Assembly (NCBI GenBank): GCA_022843625.1
Contig: JALHNH010000004.1
Coordinates: 248,001 to 312,000, forward strand
Source: Bryobacter sp.
GTDB lineage: Bacteria; Acidobacteriota; Terriglobia; Bryobacterales; Bryobacteraceae
Length of the DNA: 64,000 nucleotides
Reading direction: 5' to 3'
Shown: in pieces, positions 34,092-42,781 of the stretch
How positions within the stretch are numbered: position 1 is the first letter of the stretch
Layout: every line of letters starts with the position of its first letter
Program-made: the position numbers and the translations under genes
The notes under the pieces: model-generated
The model's input: only the letters and a program-made list of their open reading frames with translations
Told to the model about the DNA's origin: nothing
Databases searched by the model: none

Positions 34092-34512
34092 CGGTTTGGG
34101 TAACGAGGCGAACGCCAATCTTGGCATCAGTCAGTTCAGCGACCACCTTGGCAATGGGGTCGTAGGTAGTAGCTTTGTCGGCGCGAATGTAGACGAGGTT
34201 CTCTTTGGCCTTTTTGTTGGCCTTCACCGTGGCCGCGAGTTCGTTGATGTTGACGGGCTTTTCGTTGAAGTAAAGCTCGCCGGTTTTGGTGATGTTGACT
34301 ACATTGAGATCCTGACCGGAAGCTTTTTCGGTCTTCACCTTGGGCACTTCGATCTCAAGGCCAAACTGCATGGCTTGAGCCGTGAGCATAAAGATGATCA
34401 GCAGCACGAGTACAACGTCGACCAGCGGGACGACGTTCATCTCCGATAGAGTTGTGCCGCCGTAACGGCGGTTGCGACGGGAGCCGGAACTGCTGTCGAT
34501 AGAAAATCCCAT
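34066..34512 (-). CDS. tolR: TolR/ExbD biopolymer transport protein
   Basis: 148 residues, one membrane helix with the proton-relay Asp32 in MNVVPLVDVVLVLLIIFML, then a periplasmic domain (ITKTGELYFNEKPVNINEL, VYIRADKATTYDPIAKVV). With TolQ it forms the proton-driven motor. It lies 6 bases after tolQ. Confidence 0.94.
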   Translation of the reverse strand: MGFSIDSSSGSRRNRRYGGTTLSEMNVVPLVDVVLVLLIIFMLTAQAMQFGLEIEVPKVKTEKASGQDLNVVNITKTGELYFNEKPVNINELAATVKANKKAKENLVYIRADKATTYDPIAKVVAELTDAKIGVRLVTQTDDSNPRRR

Positions 34513-34518
34513 AAGTGC

Positions 34519-35190
34519 CTAGCCTTCGAAGCTGCGCTCCACCAGGTTCATGAATTCCAGTGCGAAGTCTTCCATGCGGTTGCCGATGTCTTTGATCTGG
34601 CCGCCCAGGTAGTTGTAGGCGACAGCGGCGGGGATGGCTGCAGCGAGGCCTGCGCCAGTGGCAATCAAGGCTTCCGCAATGCCTGGGCCGACGGTACGCA
34701 AGCTCACGCTAGCCGACATCGAGAGGGCTTCAAAAGCGCCGATGATGCCCCAAACCGTGCCAAAGAGCCCGATGAAGGGGGTGACTGAGGCGATCGTCGC
34801 GAGCCAGTTCATGTTGCGCTCGAGCTTCTGGATCTCTTCACTGATACCTAACTGGAGGTTGCGCTCAATCATGGGCTTGTTACGGATTTGATTCCGCCCG
34901 CGGGCCTGGCGTTCCACCTCGGCGTAGCCAAAATCGAAGACCACCACCATGGGGGCGGTAGCGTTCTGTTCTGCTGCGGCAGCGATGGTGTCAAAGCCGG
35001 TAGCTTTGCGGAAGGCGCGCAGAAAGGCTTTATTGGCGGCAGTGGCTCTCTTGAGCAGGCCAAACTTGGCAAAGATAATCGACCAACTGAGTAAAGAAGA
35101 GCCGATCAAAAGTAACAAGACTGCAAAGGGGATCGGCTTTGAGGGGTCAAATAGTTCGCCCATCTTGAGCTGAAGTAGGAAGGCAATCAT
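34519..35190 (-). CDS. tolQ: TolQ/ExbB proton channel protein
   Basis: 223 residues with three membrane spans: about 20-42, then LATIASVTPFIGLFGTVWGIIGAF and GIAEALIATGAGLAAAIPAAVAYNYL. The TPFIGLFGTVWGI block is the ExbB/TolQ signature. First gene of the Tol-Pal operon. The ATG at 35190 is used rather than a TTG two codons upstream. Divergent from recN with 55 bases between. Confidence 0.95.
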   Translation of the reverse strand: MIAFLLQLKMGELFDPSKPIPFAVLLLLIGSSLLSWSIIFAKFGLLKRATAANKAFLRAFRKATGFDTIAAAAEQNATAPMVVVFDFGYAEVERQARGRNQIRNKPMIERNLQLGISEEIQKLERNMNWLATIASVTPFIGLFGTVWGIIGAFEALSMSASVSLRTVGPGIAEALIATGAGLAAAIPAAVAYNYLGGQIKDIGNRMEDFALEFMNLVERSFEG

Positions 35191-35245
35191 TATCAAATTA
35201 CATTATGGACGCCAAAGACGGCTCACTGCCAGTAAAATCAAGCTG

Positions 35246-36907
35246 ATGCTCGTCGAATTGCTGGTCGAGAACTTTGCGGTGGCTGATCGTGTGCGGGTGC
35301 GCCTGCACGCCGGATTGAATGTATTGTCGGGTGAAACCGGCAGCGGTAAGAGTCTTATTGTGGACTCGCTGGGCCTTTTGTTTGGGGGCCGGGCGAGCGC
35401 AGAGGTGGTGCGCAGCGGGGCCGAAAGAGCCCGGATCGCGGGGATCTTCGAGGCGGTACGGACTGCGGAACTCGTTACGCTGCTTGAGGGTGCGGGGCTT
35501 GAGATGGAGGACGGCGAGTTGCTGGTGGAGCGCGAGATTCTCTCCAGCGGCAAGAGCCGGGCCTTTGTCGGGTCGCGCGCGGTTTCAGCCGGATTCCTCA
35601 AAGAATTGCAGCCTTTTCTTGGAGATATTCATGGCCAGCACGACCAGCAGCGGCTTTTTAGCGCGGTGGAACAGCGGGCGATGCTCGATGAATTTGCAGG
35701 CAATGAAGCGGTGCTTGAGAAGGTGGGTGGTTTGTGGAATGCCTTGCGGGCGGCTGAGGGCGAGCTGCGGCAACTGGAAGAACGCGAGCAGGAGATGTTG
35801 CGCCAGCGCGATGTCTGGAGCTTTCAGAAGCAGGAGATTGAAGCTGCCGACTTGAAGCCGGGCGAAGATCTTTCGCTCGATCAGGAGTTGCGCGTGCTGG
35901 CCAATGTCGTGAAGTTGAAGGAGCAGGCGGGTGGGGCTTTTGAGGCTTTGCAAGAGGGGCCTGAGAGCGCGATGTCGGTATTGAAGGTGGCGATCAAGCG
36001 GATTGTGGAATTGCGCCGCATCGATGAGAGCCTGGACGGGGTGCTTGAGACTTTGCGCAGTGCAGAAGTTTCAATCGATGATGCTACGCGTGAGCTGGGC
36101 CGCTACCTGGGCAAGCTCGAAGCAGATCCGGGGCGGCTGCAGTTTGTTGAAGGCCGGATTGGCGAAGTGGACAAGCTGCGCCGCAAATACGGCCATACGG
36201 TGGAAGAGATTCTTGCTTTCTACGATCAGGTCTGTGCGGATCTGAGTTTGGTGGAAGGTGCCGATGAGCGGCGTGACTTCCTGAAGAAGCAGGTTGAGAA
36301 GCTGCGCGATGAGTATCAGAAGGCGGCGGCGGATTTAACGGCAAAGCGCAAGAAGGCAGCGGGCAAGCTCGATCAAAGGGTTGAGGGTGAGTTGAAGGAC
36401 TTGAACATGGAGCGCAGCCGCTTTGTGATCTCGGTGCAAGAGGCTGAGTGGAGCGTGGCCGGGATGGACGAGGTGCGTTTTCTGATCTCGACGAATCTGG
36501 GTGAGGAGCCGAAGCCACTGGAGAAGGTGGCTAGTGGTGGCGAATTGTCGCGACTGGCTTTGGCACTGAAGGTGTCGCTCGCGGCCAAGGGCGGCAGGAC
36601 GATGGTGTTTGATGAGGTGGATGCCGGCATTGGCGGCAGTGCGGCTGAGCAGGTGGGGAAGAAGTTGAAGATGCTGGCTGAGAAGAATCAATTGTTGTGT
36701 GTGACGCATCTGGCGCAGATTGCGGCGTTTGGGGATCACCATTACTCGGTGTCGAAGAAAGAACTTAAGGGACGGACGCATAGCGTGGTGGAAGAACTCG
36801 ATGGCGAGGCGCGGGTGAAGGAAGTGGCGCGGATGATCGGTGGGCAGCGGCTGACCGATGAGGCAGTGCGTTACGCCCAGCAGTTGATCGAGATGGGTAC
36901 GGCCTAG
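35246..36907 (+). CDS. recN: DNA repair protein RecN
   Basis: SMC-like ATPase that helps double-strand break repair, 553 residues, normal length. Walker A is GETGSGKS (29-36). A coiled-coil middle (about 150-370) is followed by the ABC signature ASGGELSRLALALK (near 430) and Walker B TMVFDEVDAGIGG (near 452). I see no LexA-type CTGT-N8-ACAG box upstream. Confidence 0.97.
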   Translation: MLVELLVENFAVADRVRVRLHAGLNVLSGETGSGKSLIVDSLGLLFGGRASAEVVRSGAERARIAGIFEAVRTAELVTLLEGAGLEMEDGELLVEREILSSGKSRAFVGSRAVSAGFLKELQPFLGDIHGQHDQQRLFSAVEQRAMLDEFAGNEAVLEKVGGLWNALRAAEGELRQLEEREQEMLRQRDVWSFQKQEIEAADLKPGEDLSLDQELRVLANVVKLKEQAGGAFEALQEGPESAMSVLKVAIKRIVELRRIDESLDGVLETLRSAEVSIDDATRELGRYLGKLEADPGRLQFVEGRIGEVDKLRRKYGHTVEEILAFYDQVCADLSLVEGADERRDFLKKQVEKLRDEYQKAAADLTAKRKKAAGKLDQRVEGELKDLNMERSRFVISVQEAEWSVAGMDEVRFLISTNLGEEPKPLEKVASGGELSRLALALKVSLAAKGGRTMVFDEVDAGIGGSAAEQVGKKLKMLAEKNQLLCVTHLAQIAAFGDHHYSVSKKELKGRTHSVVEELDGEARVKEVARMIGGQRLTDEAVRYAQQLIEMGTA

Positions 36908-36918
36908 AAAAATTTCGC

Positions 36919-36924
36919 TATAAT
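36919..36924 (+). promoter_or_regulatory. -10 element of the tRNA-Ser gene
   Basis: A perfect TATAAT ends 7 bases before the first tRNA base, the expected place for a start at about 36931. No clear -35 is seen; it would fall at the end of recN. Confidence 0.7.
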
Positions 36925-36931
36925 CGTGAGC

Positions 36932-37021
36932 GGTGAGGTGCGAGAGTGGTTGAATCGAACGGTCTCGAAAATCGTCGTACCCGAAAGGGTACCGTGGGTT
37001 CGAATCCCACCCTCACCGCCA
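36932..37021 (+). tRNA. tRNA-Ser, anticodon CGA
   Basis: Cloverleaf by eye: acceptor GGTGAGG (36932-36938) pairs with CCTCACC (37011-37017), discriminator G, and CCA encoded at 37019-37021. The anticodon stem ACGGT/ATCGT encloses loop CTCGAAA, anticodon CGA at 36966-36968, reading UCG. The long variable arm (GTACC cgaaag GGTAC) is typical of serine tRNA. T arm GTGGG ttcgaat CCCAC. Confidence 0.96.
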
Positions 37022-37036
37022 GTTTCTTTAACTAAC

Positions 37037-37068
37037 TTTTAGCGACGCAAGTCGCTAAAACTGTTTTT
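37037..37068 (+). terminator. Intrinsic terminator after tRNA-Ser
   Basis: TTTTAGCGAC (37037-37046) pairs perfectly with GTCGCTAAAA (37051-37060) around a GCAA tetraloop, followed by TTTTT at 37064-37068. Confidence 0.85.
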
Positions 37069-37086
37069 GGGGGATATGATGCGGGC

Positions 37087-38208
37087 ATGAAGATTGCTCG
37101 TAGAAGTTTCCTGCTGGCCCCGATTGGTATGCGCGCGCAAGAAGCAGCTGGGCGCTGGACCGAAGCCCAAGCCTGGGCCTGGTACAAGAAGCAGGGTTGG
37201 CTCGTGGGCTGCAACTACACCCCTGCTTATGCGATCAATCAACTGGAGATGTGGCAGGCCGATAGCTTCGACGCGAAAGCCATCGACCGCGAGTTGGGGC
37301 TGGCCGAAGGCATCGGCCTGAACACTCTGCGTGTCTTTTTGCATGATCTTTTGTGGACTACGGATTCCGCCGGGCTCGTAAAGCGGATGAATACCTTTCT
37401 TGGCATCTGCCAGCGGCACAAGATCAAACCCATGTTTGTGCTCTTTGATTCGGTGTGGGACCCTTATCCCAAGGCTGGCAAGCAGCGCTCTCCCAAGCCC
37501 GGAGTCCATAACTCCGGTTGGGTGCAAAGCCCAGGGGCTGAGATTCTGGGCGATCCAGCGAAGTTTGCCAAACTCGAAGCCTACGTCACCGGAGTGATGT
37601 CTGCCTTCGCCAAGGATGCTCGTGTGCTGGCCTGGGATCTTTGGAACGAGCCCGACAACACCAACGGCAATAGCTACAAGTCAACTGAGCTGGCTGGCAA
37701 GTCGACCCATATCGAAGTCTGGATGCCGAAGGTATTTGCCTGGGCTCGATCCACCAAACCGGTACAGCCTCTAACTGTGGGTGTCTGGCAGGGCAAGGAC
37801 TGGTCAAACAACGAATCGATGAGCCCCGTCGACCGGATGCTGATCGGGATGTCGGACGTGATCTCCTTCCACAACTACAGCGCTGCCCCCGAATTTGAGA
37901 AACGCATGAAGGCACTGGAGCGATTGAAGCGGCCTCTGCTCTGCACCGAATATATGGCGCGCGGCGCTGGCAGCACCTTTGAAGGCGTATTGCCCGTGGC
38001 CGCCAAGTACGATGTAGCGGCCTACAATTGGGGCTTTGTGCAGGGCAAAACGCAAACCGATCTGCCGTGGGATTCCTGGCAGAAGCCCTATGTGGGCCGC
38101 GAGCCCAGCGTCTGGTTTCACGAGATCTTCCGCAAAGATGGCAAGCCTTACCGGCAGGAAGAAGTAGACCTGATCCGTAAGCTTGCCTCTGAGAAATCGC
38201 GACGCTAG
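37087..38208 (+). CDS. GH5-like (clan GH-A) glycoside hydrolase, exported
   Basis: 373 residues. The N-terminus MKIARRSFLLAPIGMRAQ is a signal, possibly Tat-like. A TIM-barrel glycosidase is indicated by the acid/base Glu188 in WDLWNEPDN and the probable nucleophile Glu288 in LLCTEYMARG, with the aromatic YNWGFVQGK after it. This fits cellulase/mannanase-like clan GH-A proteins; substrate unknown. It begins 19 bases after the tRNA terminator and stands alone. Confidence 0.83.
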   Translation: MKIARRSFLLAPIGMRAQEAAGRWTEAQAWAWYKKQGWLVGCNYTPAYAINQLEMWQADSFDAKAIDRELGLAEGIGLNTLRVFLHDLLWTTDSAGLVKRMNTFLGICQRHKIKPMFVLFDSVWDPYPKAGKQRSPKPGVHNSGWVQSPGAEILGDPAKFAKLEAYVTGVMSAFAKDARVLAWDLWNEPDNTNGNSYKSTELAGKSTHIEVWMPKVFAWARSTKPVQPLTVGVWQGKDWSNNESMSPVDRMLIGMSDVISFHNYSAAPEFEKRMKALERLKRPLLCTEYMARGAGSTFEGVLPVAAKYDVAAYNWGFVQGKTQTDLPWDSWQKPYVGREPSVWFHEIFRKDGKPYRQEEVDLIRKLASEKSRR

Positions 38209-38258
38209 CCTGATCGATTTCGCTTCCGGCCATCGCTTGACCGGTTGGAGCGAATGTA

Positions 38259-38906
38259 ATGTCAGCGGCAGTAGACCATTTAGGGGCCCACAAACTCGTC
38301 AGGGTGTTGTGTCGATTTGAAGACGCAAACGGCGCAGTGTTTGAAGTTGGCGAAACCGGGCGCATTCAACACATCCACTTCGATTGGGCCACCAGCGTAA
38401 TCACGATTGAACTGATGCAGGGCGAGGATCTGAAGAAGATTGTTCTGCACCAACACACCAGCAAGTCCAGCGGCCCGAGATCGGGCAATCTGCGTCAGTA
38501 CTTTGAAGTGACGGGAGAGGAAGTGGTTTGGGGCCCAGAGGAAGAGCGACCTCCCGTCCCAATTCAGCCTGAAGAACCATTGCAGGTTCCGGTTGAAATG
38601 CCCCCTCGATTGAAGCCTGACGAGTTTTCACAAATGATCGACCGGCTCGATCGTGCAGACCAGATGGAAGAGATGGAACGGATTATGAAGGACTCCATCC
38701 CGCATGCTGAATACGCACTGGAAATCGCGACCGTTTACCGTGGCCGGTGGCGACGCTTCAAGGCAGCCGGAGAGGTAGCTCGCGCCGAGGAGGCGCGCAA
38801 GGAAGCCTCCAGTTGGGCCTATACTTTTGCCGGTTTTGCCACCAGCGGCGGTGAAGGCGCGGCATTTTCTTATCAGCGCGATCAATTCCTGAAGACCTTA
38901 AAATGA
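38259..38906 (+). CDS. Hypothetical soluble protein
   Basis: 215 residues, not recognised. The first 95 residues look like a beta-rich domain (KLVRVLCRFEDANGAVFEVGE). A Pro-rich linker (PEEERPPVPIQPEEPLQVP) leads to a helical C-terminal part rich in Glu/Arg. No signal peptide or membrane helix. It overlaps the next gene by 4 bases (ATGA). Confidence 0.7.
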   Translation: MSAAVDHLGAHKLVRVLCRFEDANGAVFEVGETGRIQHIHFDWATSVITIELMQGEDLKKIVLHQHTSKSSGPRSGNLRQYFEVTGEEVVWGPEEERPPVPIQPEEPLQVPVEMPPRLKPDEFSQMIDRLDRADQMEEMERIMKDSIPHAEYALEIATVYRGRWRRFKAAGEVARAEEARKEASSWAYTFAGFATSGGEGAAFSYQRDQFLKTLK

Positions 38907-39412
38907 AATACCAATTGATTTTTGATCTGGCCACGATGTCCAAGGCCCCAACTAATGTACTGGCATGGTCGGCAGCAATCGCTGCAATTGCGCTTGTATC
39001 GGCGCTAGTTCTGAAACTGCGCGGCAACACGCTCTCCATCCCCGTGAAGTTTCTGGCAATCGTGGCCGGCATCATGTTGCTGGTGAGCGGCCTGATGGAA
39101 TTCGAGAGACGCTGGATTCTCGACAAGTCAAAAACGGAACTTAAGACTGTTGAGGGTGTGGTGATAACTTTCTGGAGGAATCGAGTGAAGCGTGCCGGCA
39201 ACGGCAATGCCTACTGGCAGTGGGAAGGCTTCAGCGTTGGCGACAAGCAGTTTATGTACCGCACTGACGCCGAGCAGAACTACTTCTCCAATGCGCAGGG
39301 CTTGAAGTTTCATGACGGCATGCCGGTAAAGGTGTCCTACCTTGAAGTTTCGACCGAAGGCAGAGTCATGAATGAAATCACCCGGCTGGAAGCCGTTGTT
39401 CTTTTCCCTTAA
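38903..39412 (+). CDS. Small membrane protein of unknown function
   Basis: 169 residues with two hydrophobic helices (VLAWSAAIAAIALVSALVL, about 19-37, and VKFLAIVAGIMLLVSGLMEF, about 48-67) and an external beta-rich domain (TVEGVVITFWRN, FSVGDKQFMYRTD, VKVSYLEVS) that recalls DUF3592-type proteins. Coupled to the preceding gene by a 4-base overlap; its end overlaps the convergent oxidoreductase by 4 bases. Confidence 0.7.
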   Translation: MKYQLIFDLATMSKAPTNVLAWSAAIAAIALVSALVLKLRGNTLSIPVKFLAIVAGIMLLVSGLMEFERRWILDKSKTELKTVEGVVITFWRNRVKRAGNGNAYWQWEGFSVGDKQFMYRTDAEQNYFSNAQGLKFHDGMPVKVSYLEVSTEGRVMNEITRLEAVVLFP

Positions 39413-40608
39413 GATTCGATTCTGTTGAGCGCGGTATTCCATCGAATTCGCCGCCCGGATTTGAGCGACAGATTGGCCATTTGAACCACCAGCGCGGCCT
39501 GAAAGCCCAAGGCCATCGGTGCCGTCGGCTTCTTCCGCGTCCGCACGCATTCCAGAAAATTCTGCACGTGAAGGTCAGTAGCCCAGCCGAAACCCTTGGC
39601 CGAAGTTCTCTCGATGCTGGGGCTGTCTTCGGCGCCTTCAGGGTAGACCCGGCAAGTCTCGCGGCCAATATCCATGCGGGCTTTGTCACCATCAAGATGA
39701 TTCATCTGGTCGTTGCGGCTCTTGTACTTCATCGCGGCATAGTTGATAGAAAACACGCCAAGAAAGTCTTCTGGATATTCCACGCTGACGACGACAGATT
39801 CCGGAGTGTCGAAGCCTGCGCGGTGGGGTTTGCCGGCGGCGGCAGTCACGGCAGTGGGGTAGCTCGCACTCATCAGCTGGTGGATGCCATCGAAAACATG
39901 CGCGCCCTGATCGGCAACGATGCCGCCTGCATAGTCTGAGTAATTGCGCCAATTGCGGAAGAGGTCCGGGTTGAGAGCCGTGCGCTTCTCAAGCGGGCCC
40001 TGCCACTGCTCCCAGTCCAGCGGGCCGTCCAGTTTGGCTGAGCTGGGATTGCCGTTCAGGTAGTTATTGAGCCACCACGAGCGGACCATGCGCACCTTAC
40101 CCAGGACTCCAGAAGCAACTATCTCCCGGCCCTGCTGGTAAAGATCGTAACTGCGGCGCTGCATGCCAACCTGTATGATTTGTTTCGTCTTCTTTTCGGC
40201 TTCGACGAGGGCGACGCCTTCTTCGGGGCTGCGGCAGAGGGGCTTCTCGACGTATATGTCTTTGCCTGCGGCCAGCGCATCAAGGATCATGCGGGCATGC
40301 CAATGCTCAGGCGTTGCGATCAGCACGGCCTGAATACTCTTGTCGTTGAGCAGCTCCTGATATTTTCTATAGGCCCTGGGGGAAGAGCTTTGAGCTCTGT
40401 TTGCAGTGGAGATTCCCCGTTCCAGGTTCGGCTCGTAAACGTCGCAAATGGCATTTACGCGCAGGGCGGGATCTTTTTGAAACACGGTCATGACAAAGGT
40501 GCCGCGCCCGCCAGCGCCGATGACTCCGAGCGAAACCGGGTCTGAGGGGGCAGCAGCGGCAACGGACGCAGAAAGGAAGCCTCTGCGGCTCCAATGAGAG
40601 CTTGTCAT
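39409..40608 (-). CDS. Tat-exported Gfo/Idh/MocA oxidoreductase
   Basis: 399 residues. MTSSHWSRRGFLSASVAAAA is a Tat signal. The Rossmann NAD(P) motif is GVIGAGGRGTF, and the family's EKPLCRSPEEG with catalytic-region Lys follows at about 120. The C-terminal domain carries GGIVADQGAHVFDGIHQLM. The family oxidises sugars and cyclitols with NAD(P) bound as cofactor; periplasmic members use 3-keto-sugar chemistry, which would match the DUF1080 protein in this window. Confidence 0.9.
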   Translation of the reverse strand: MTSSHWSRRGFLSASVAAAAPSDPVSLGVIGAGGRGTFVMTVFQKDPALRVNAICDVYEPNLERGISTANRAQSSSPRAYRKYQELLNDKSIQAVLIATPEHWHARMILDALAAGKDIYVEKPLCRSPEEGVALVEAEKKTKQIIQVGMQRRSYDLYQQGREIVASGVLGKVRMVRSWWLNNYLNGNPSSAKLDGPLDWEQWQGPLEKRTALNPDLFRNWRNYSDYAGGIVADQGAHVFDGIHQLMSASYPTAVTAAAGKPHRAGFDTPESVVVSVEYPEDFLGVFSINYAAMKYKSRNDQMNHLDGDKARMDIGRETCRVYPEGAEDSPSIERTSAKGFGWATDLHVQNFLECVRTRKKPTAPMALGFQAALVVQMANLSLKSGRRIRWNTALNRIES

Positions 40609-40675
40609 CTAAAATTGATCCTTCCGTAACCTGAAATTCATTCTTATGAGGATTCTTAACATTACTATTTGATTG

Positions 40676-42226
40676 ATGCTGAGTTACTACTGCCGTTCTT
40701 TGGTCTTCTTGAGTGCTGCTGCGATCGCTTCGGCGCAGGATCCTGTTATGAGTGTATTGGGAACCTACCGTACTGGATCTTATAACGTTTCAGCGGCAGA
40801 AATCGCCGCTCACGATCCTCAAACCCAAAGACTCTTTGTCGTGAACGGCGCCGACAGAACTGTAGACGTTTTGGATATGCGCAATCCAGCCAGCATGACC
40901 CGCATCAACCGGATCACTATTGCCGCCGAAGTCGGCTTTGCCGCCAACAGTGTTGCTGTCAAAAATGGAATTGTTGCTGTCGCAGTTGAAGCAAACCCCA
41001 AGACGGACCCGGGCTCGGTTGCTTTCTACAATGCTGAAGGCCGCTTGTTGAAGTTTTTGAAGGTGGGTGCGCTCCCGGACATGATCACCTTTTCTCCGGA
41101 CGGCAAAAAAGTGCTTACCGCCAACGAAGGCGAGCCTAGCGATGACTACAAAGTCGACCCTGAAGGCAGCATCAGCATCATCGACATCAGCAAGGGTGTT
41201 GACGCGCTGACACAGGCCGATGTGAAGACCGCAGACTTTCGCGCTTTCACCAAAGAAAATCTCCCTGCGGGCGTGAGAGCCTTCGGTCCCGGTGCTAGTG
41301 TCGCTCAGGACATGGAGCCTGAGTACATCACCCTCACACCGGATTCCAAGACAGCTTATGTCACTGTGCAGGAAGCCAATGCCATCGCAATCGTTGATGT
41401 AGAAACGGCGACCGTAACCAAGCTTGTGCCACTGGGCCTGAAGCCGCACTGGATGCCGGAAAACTCACTGGACGTTAGCGATCGGGATAGCAGTTTTGCT
41501 CTGCGAACCTGGACCATCTGGGGCATGTACATGCCGGACGCGATTGCCGGATATGTGGCGTCAGACGGTAAGTACTATGTAGTGACGGCAAATGAAGGGG
41601 ACTCAAGAGATTATCCGGGCTATTCGGAAGTGGCTCGTGTGGCAACTTTGAGACTGGATCCGCGCCTGTATCCCAACGAAGCTGAATTGAAGCTGCCCAG
41701 TGAATTGGGACGCCTGAATGTGACCAATGCAACGGGCGATTTGGATGGCGATGGCGACATCGATATGTTGCATGTTTTTGGTGCGCGCTCATTTTCGATT
41801 TGGGATGCCAATGCGGCCATGGTTTATGACAGCAAAAACGACATTGAACGTCTGCAACTGACCGACTACATTGGGTTGCACAATCTGGCCCACACAAGCA
41901 ATACTGCGGACGATCGTAGCGATGATAAAGGCCCCGAACCCGAGGCAATTACGACGGGAACGATCCGTGGCAAGACCTATGCCTTTATCGGAAACGAACG
42001 CCAGGGCAATATCATGATTTACGACGTTACCGACCCGAAGGCCGTACGCTTTGCCAGCCAGTGGTGGAACCGCAATCCGGGTGCTGCTACCAACACTGCT
42101 GCAGCCGGTGATTTGGGCCCTGAAGGAATTCTTTTTATCCCCGCCAGCGAAAGCCCTAACGGCCAGCCACTCATCGTGGTTGCCAATGAAATCAGCGGCA
42201 CGACCACTGTCTGGCAAGTAAATTAG
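40676..42226 (+). CDS. Exported choice-of-anchor I family protein
   Basis: About 516 residues with a signal peptide (ending AAAIASAQ). Propeller-like repeats (RLFVVNGADRTVDVLDM, LPDMITFSPDGKKVLTANEGEPSDDY, YVTVQEANAIAIVDVETA, YYVVTANEGDSRDYPGY) match the choice-of-anchor I domain, found in extracellular proteins sometimes fused to alkaline phosphatases. A calcium-type loop DLDGDGDIDML is present. No C-terminal anchor is visible. Start at ATG 40676, one codon after a TTG. Confidence 0.85.
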   Translation: MLSYYCRSLVFLSAAAIASAQDPVMSVLGTYRTGSYNVSAAEIAAHDPQTQRLFVVNGADRTVDVLDMRNPASMTRINRITIAAEVGFAANSVAVKNGIVAVAVEANPKTDPGSVAFYNAEGRLLKFLKVGALPDMITFSPDGKKVLTANEGEPSDDYKVDPEGSISIIDISKGVDALTQADVKTADFRAFTKENLPAGVRAFGPGASVAQDMEPEYITLTPDSKTAYVTVQEANAIAIVDVETATVTKLVPLGLKPHWMPENSLDVSDRDSSFALRTWTIWGMYMPDAIAGYVASDGKYYVVTANEGDSRDYPGYSEVARVATLRLDPRLYPNEAELKLPSELGRLNVTNATGDLDGDGDIDMLHVFGARSFSIWDANAAMVYDSKNDIERLQLTDYIGLHNLAHTSNTADDRSDDKGPEPEAITTGTIRGKTYAFIGNERQGNIMIYDVTDPKAVRFASQWWNRNPGAATNTAAAGDLGPEGILFIPASESPNGQPLIVVANEISGTTTVWQVN

Positions 42227-42289
42227 TTGTTCGTCGTCTTATTGGGCCACGTACAGGCTCATTATCTTGAGACGTAAATCAGGGGAAAG

Positions 42290-42778
42290 GTGGAGAATGA
42301 GACTACCCGCCTTGAGCTTTTGCAGCTTCTGGTTGGAGAGACTCACCACCAGGACCCAAAAGTTATGCCTCTCAGAGCCAAACGATTTTCTCGGAATCCC
42401 CGCCTGCAAAAAGTTGCCCTCAATCAACCCAGTATGGGCACTGGAGAGAATAGCGATGGGGTAAAGGTCGTGCAACAGGCATATCTCGATCTGGGTTACT
42501 CCATGCCAAAGTCGACCAAGAATGGTGCCGTGCGGCCGGACGGTATCTTTGGGTCTGAGACACGCGCGACGACTCTTGAATTTCAACGTAAACACACGCT
42601 GACTCCGGACGGCGTGGTGGGCAAGCAGACCATGACCAAGCTTGATGATCTGTTTACGCAAAAGGACCCTTTTCACACCAGCCTGTTTGAGGAGCAGATT
42701 GCCTGTCAACAAGACACCGGGCCCACGGCTGCCAAGAGCAAATACGGAGCCACCACTGCGAGAAAAGGCAGGGCTTAA
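42290..42778 (+). CDS. Peptidoglycan-binding domain protein
   Basis: 162 residues. A PG_binding_1 domain is seen at about 55-125 (GVKVVQQAYLDLGY, RPDGIFGSETRATTLEFQRKHTLTPDGVVGKQTMTKLD). There is no signal peptide. The N-terminus is uncertain: GTG at 42290 with AGGGGA close upstream, or an internal ATG at 42365. It precedes an unknown gene by 3 bases. Confidence 0.75.
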   Translation: MENETTRLELLQLLVGETHHQDPKVMPLRAKRFSRNPRLQKVALNQPSMGTGENSDGVKVVQQAYLDLGYSMPKSTKNGAVRPDGIFGSETRATTLEFQRKHTLTPDGVVGKQTMTKLDDLFTQKDPFHTSLFEEQIACQQDTGPTAAKSKYGATTARKGRA

Positions 42779-42781
42779 GTC

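Noticed and set aside
35191..35245. LexA box upstream of recN
   Set aside because: No CTGT-N8-ACAG or GAAC-N4-GTTC site is present in the short divergent region.
36932..37068. Integrated element at the 3' end of tRNA-Ser
   Set aside because: No integrase, no repeated copy of the tRNA 3' end that I could find downstream, and an intact terminator follows the tRNA.
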